This document shows, in pieces, positions 62,819 through 64,000 of a stretch of DNA of 64,000 bases. The notes under the pieces were generated by a model, which was given only the letters and a program-made list of their open reading frames with translations, was not told the DNA's origin and searched no databases. The stretch lies in the NCBI GenBank assembly GCA_037974665.1, contig CM075778.1, positions 11,397,001-11,461,000 of the forward strand, in the 5' to 3' direction. The position numbers were made by a program, and so were the translations under genes. The number at the start of each line of letters is the position of its first letter. Position 1 is the first letter of the stretch. This DNA is from Ehretia macrophylla. Taxonomy: Eukaryota; Streptophyta; Magnoliopsida; Boraginales; Ehretiaceae.

Positions 62819-64000
62819 TGTAACGCCCCGAACCTAACCCCACGCTATAGGTCAAGTCTGGACCCGTTACTCGGACAGAGTCTCCTCTGTACCGTGGACT
62901 AAACGATTACCTGCAATTAACCACATATAGTCTTTGATTCACAAACAACAACATATACAATCTATCCTTCATGATATATATAATCAAGCCATGATCACAA
63001 GACTATCCGAGCCTTGGAGCAACAAAAACCTACTTAAAGCACACAAGCATGCAAGGCAATGCTAACTTTAACTATAAGTAGTTGGGTACAACTATAACCA
63101 AATTATACTACCAAGTTATTAACACACAAGCATGCAATAAGATAAGTAACTAAAATCCATTATTATATGTCATCTAACTTTAACCAACATACAGGATTAC
63201 AACTCCCAAGTATATAACAAGACCCCATGGTCTTAAAATATAACAACTAACTACAACTCCACACAAACTTCACATATGATCAACCTTATCACACAGGAAT
63301 CAAGGAATCTAATCTACTTGCATTTCTTCTTCTTCATCTACTGCTAATAGCTGGGGATTCACCTCAGCTTCTCCGAAAACATGTTAAATGAGGAGTGAAC
63401 AACAATGTTGCCCAGCGAGGGAGGTGATGCAACATACCGGGACGTGCAATATGATATGCAAACACAAGAAGTCATATATATAACATAAACAACAAGATTA
63501 AATAGCAAGTAGTTAACCACATTAAAAAGGATATGGTTCCACTTCAAGTTTTCAATCTCGAACCACGAGCCACGAACTTCACGCAAGTGCCGATAAACCC
63601 TTACTCCAACAAGTGGGATATTCCGGATGTATCCCGATACTACGCCCCTTTCTCATGAGGTAGGTCCATATGCCCAATAGGTGAACCACGCCTCTGGGGT
63701 AGTGGAGTATACTCAGCAAGAAAGGGAATAGGCACCATGGTAGTCGAGGGAACATGGCAAGCCCGACGCCGCCCGTGTTTCTCGACGCTACTATATCTGA
63801 AAAGGTTGCGCAACCCAAAAACATGATCACGATAACCAAGTATATCGAATATCACATATGAAGGATGACAAAGTAGGCCGCCCTCGCAATTATTCACAAC
63901 AGAACTAAAACATGCAAGAAATAATTACATAGTCACAAAGAGGCATCTATCATATTCTCTTTCAAACTCCATAAATAGCTTATGAAATCTATTCATCATG
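62819..64000 (-). repeat. Third LTR of the array, running off the window
   Basis: It starts TGTAACGCCCCGAACC and is collinear with the LTRs at 45716, 57145 and 59986 to the last base of the window. Whether another gag block follows cannot be seen. Confidence 0.9.

Noticed and set aside
1-64000. tRNA, rRNA or snRNA genes
   Set aside because: No cloverleaf, A/B-box pair or conserved rRNA segment was recognised on reading. A covariance-model scan would be needed to exclude small RNAs.

Overview
The window is nuclear DNA from a flowering plant. The evidence is AT-rich intergenic sequence, many-exon genes with GT-AG introns, MITEs, a Mutator-like element and Ty3/gypsy LTR elements. The protein sequences resemble eudicot, and perhaps asterid or Solanaceae, orthologues, but the species cannot be fixed from sequence reading alone.

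Left part (1-31 kb), gene-rich. From the left edge there is a probable copia-type LTR-element fragment, a decayed STRUBBELIG-family receptor-kinase fragment on the minus strand, a Transposase_24-like (CACTA/Spm-type) coding remnant split by a Tourist-like MITE with TTA target duplications, and a short intact gene for a conserved plant protein of unknown function (5555-5989, minus). A larger relative of the MITE lies at 8683-9913. Next comes a complete 24-exon NUP107 nucleoporin gene (10126-25680, plus; 1075 codons by my exon model). It is followed tail-to-tail by a complete 11-exon 2-hydroxy-acid oxidase gene of the HAOX type (30134-26144, minus; 364 residues, ending in the peroxisomal signal SKL).

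Middle (31-39 kb), almost gene-free. It holds a candidate small solo LTR (31246-31657), a GC-richer island near 33.0-33.4 kb, and a >1 kb degenerate AAT/ACT trinucleotide array with higher-order repeats (36.2-37.4 kb), flanked by locally duplicated segments.

Right part (39-64 kb), transposon-dominated. A decayed Mutator-like element appears to carry three genes: a FAR1/MULE transposase with a SWIM finger and zinc knuckle, a small GRF-zinc-finger protein with a C-terminal membrane segment, and a Ulp1-type (C48) cysteine protease. An exon of the protease gene is split by a 2454-bp solo LTR with exact TTGAC target duplications. Further right is an LTR-like fragment on the plus strand, then a broken Ty3/gypsy chromovirus-type element on the minus strand (gag, protease, RT, integrase end). 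This element continues into a tandem array of ~2.84-kb LTR-plus-gag units that runs off the right end of the window.

The host genes are unrelated in function (nuclear pore, peroxisomal oxidation) and simply neighbour one another. The most unusual structures are the LTR-gag tandem array and the three-gene MULE with its nested solo LTR.
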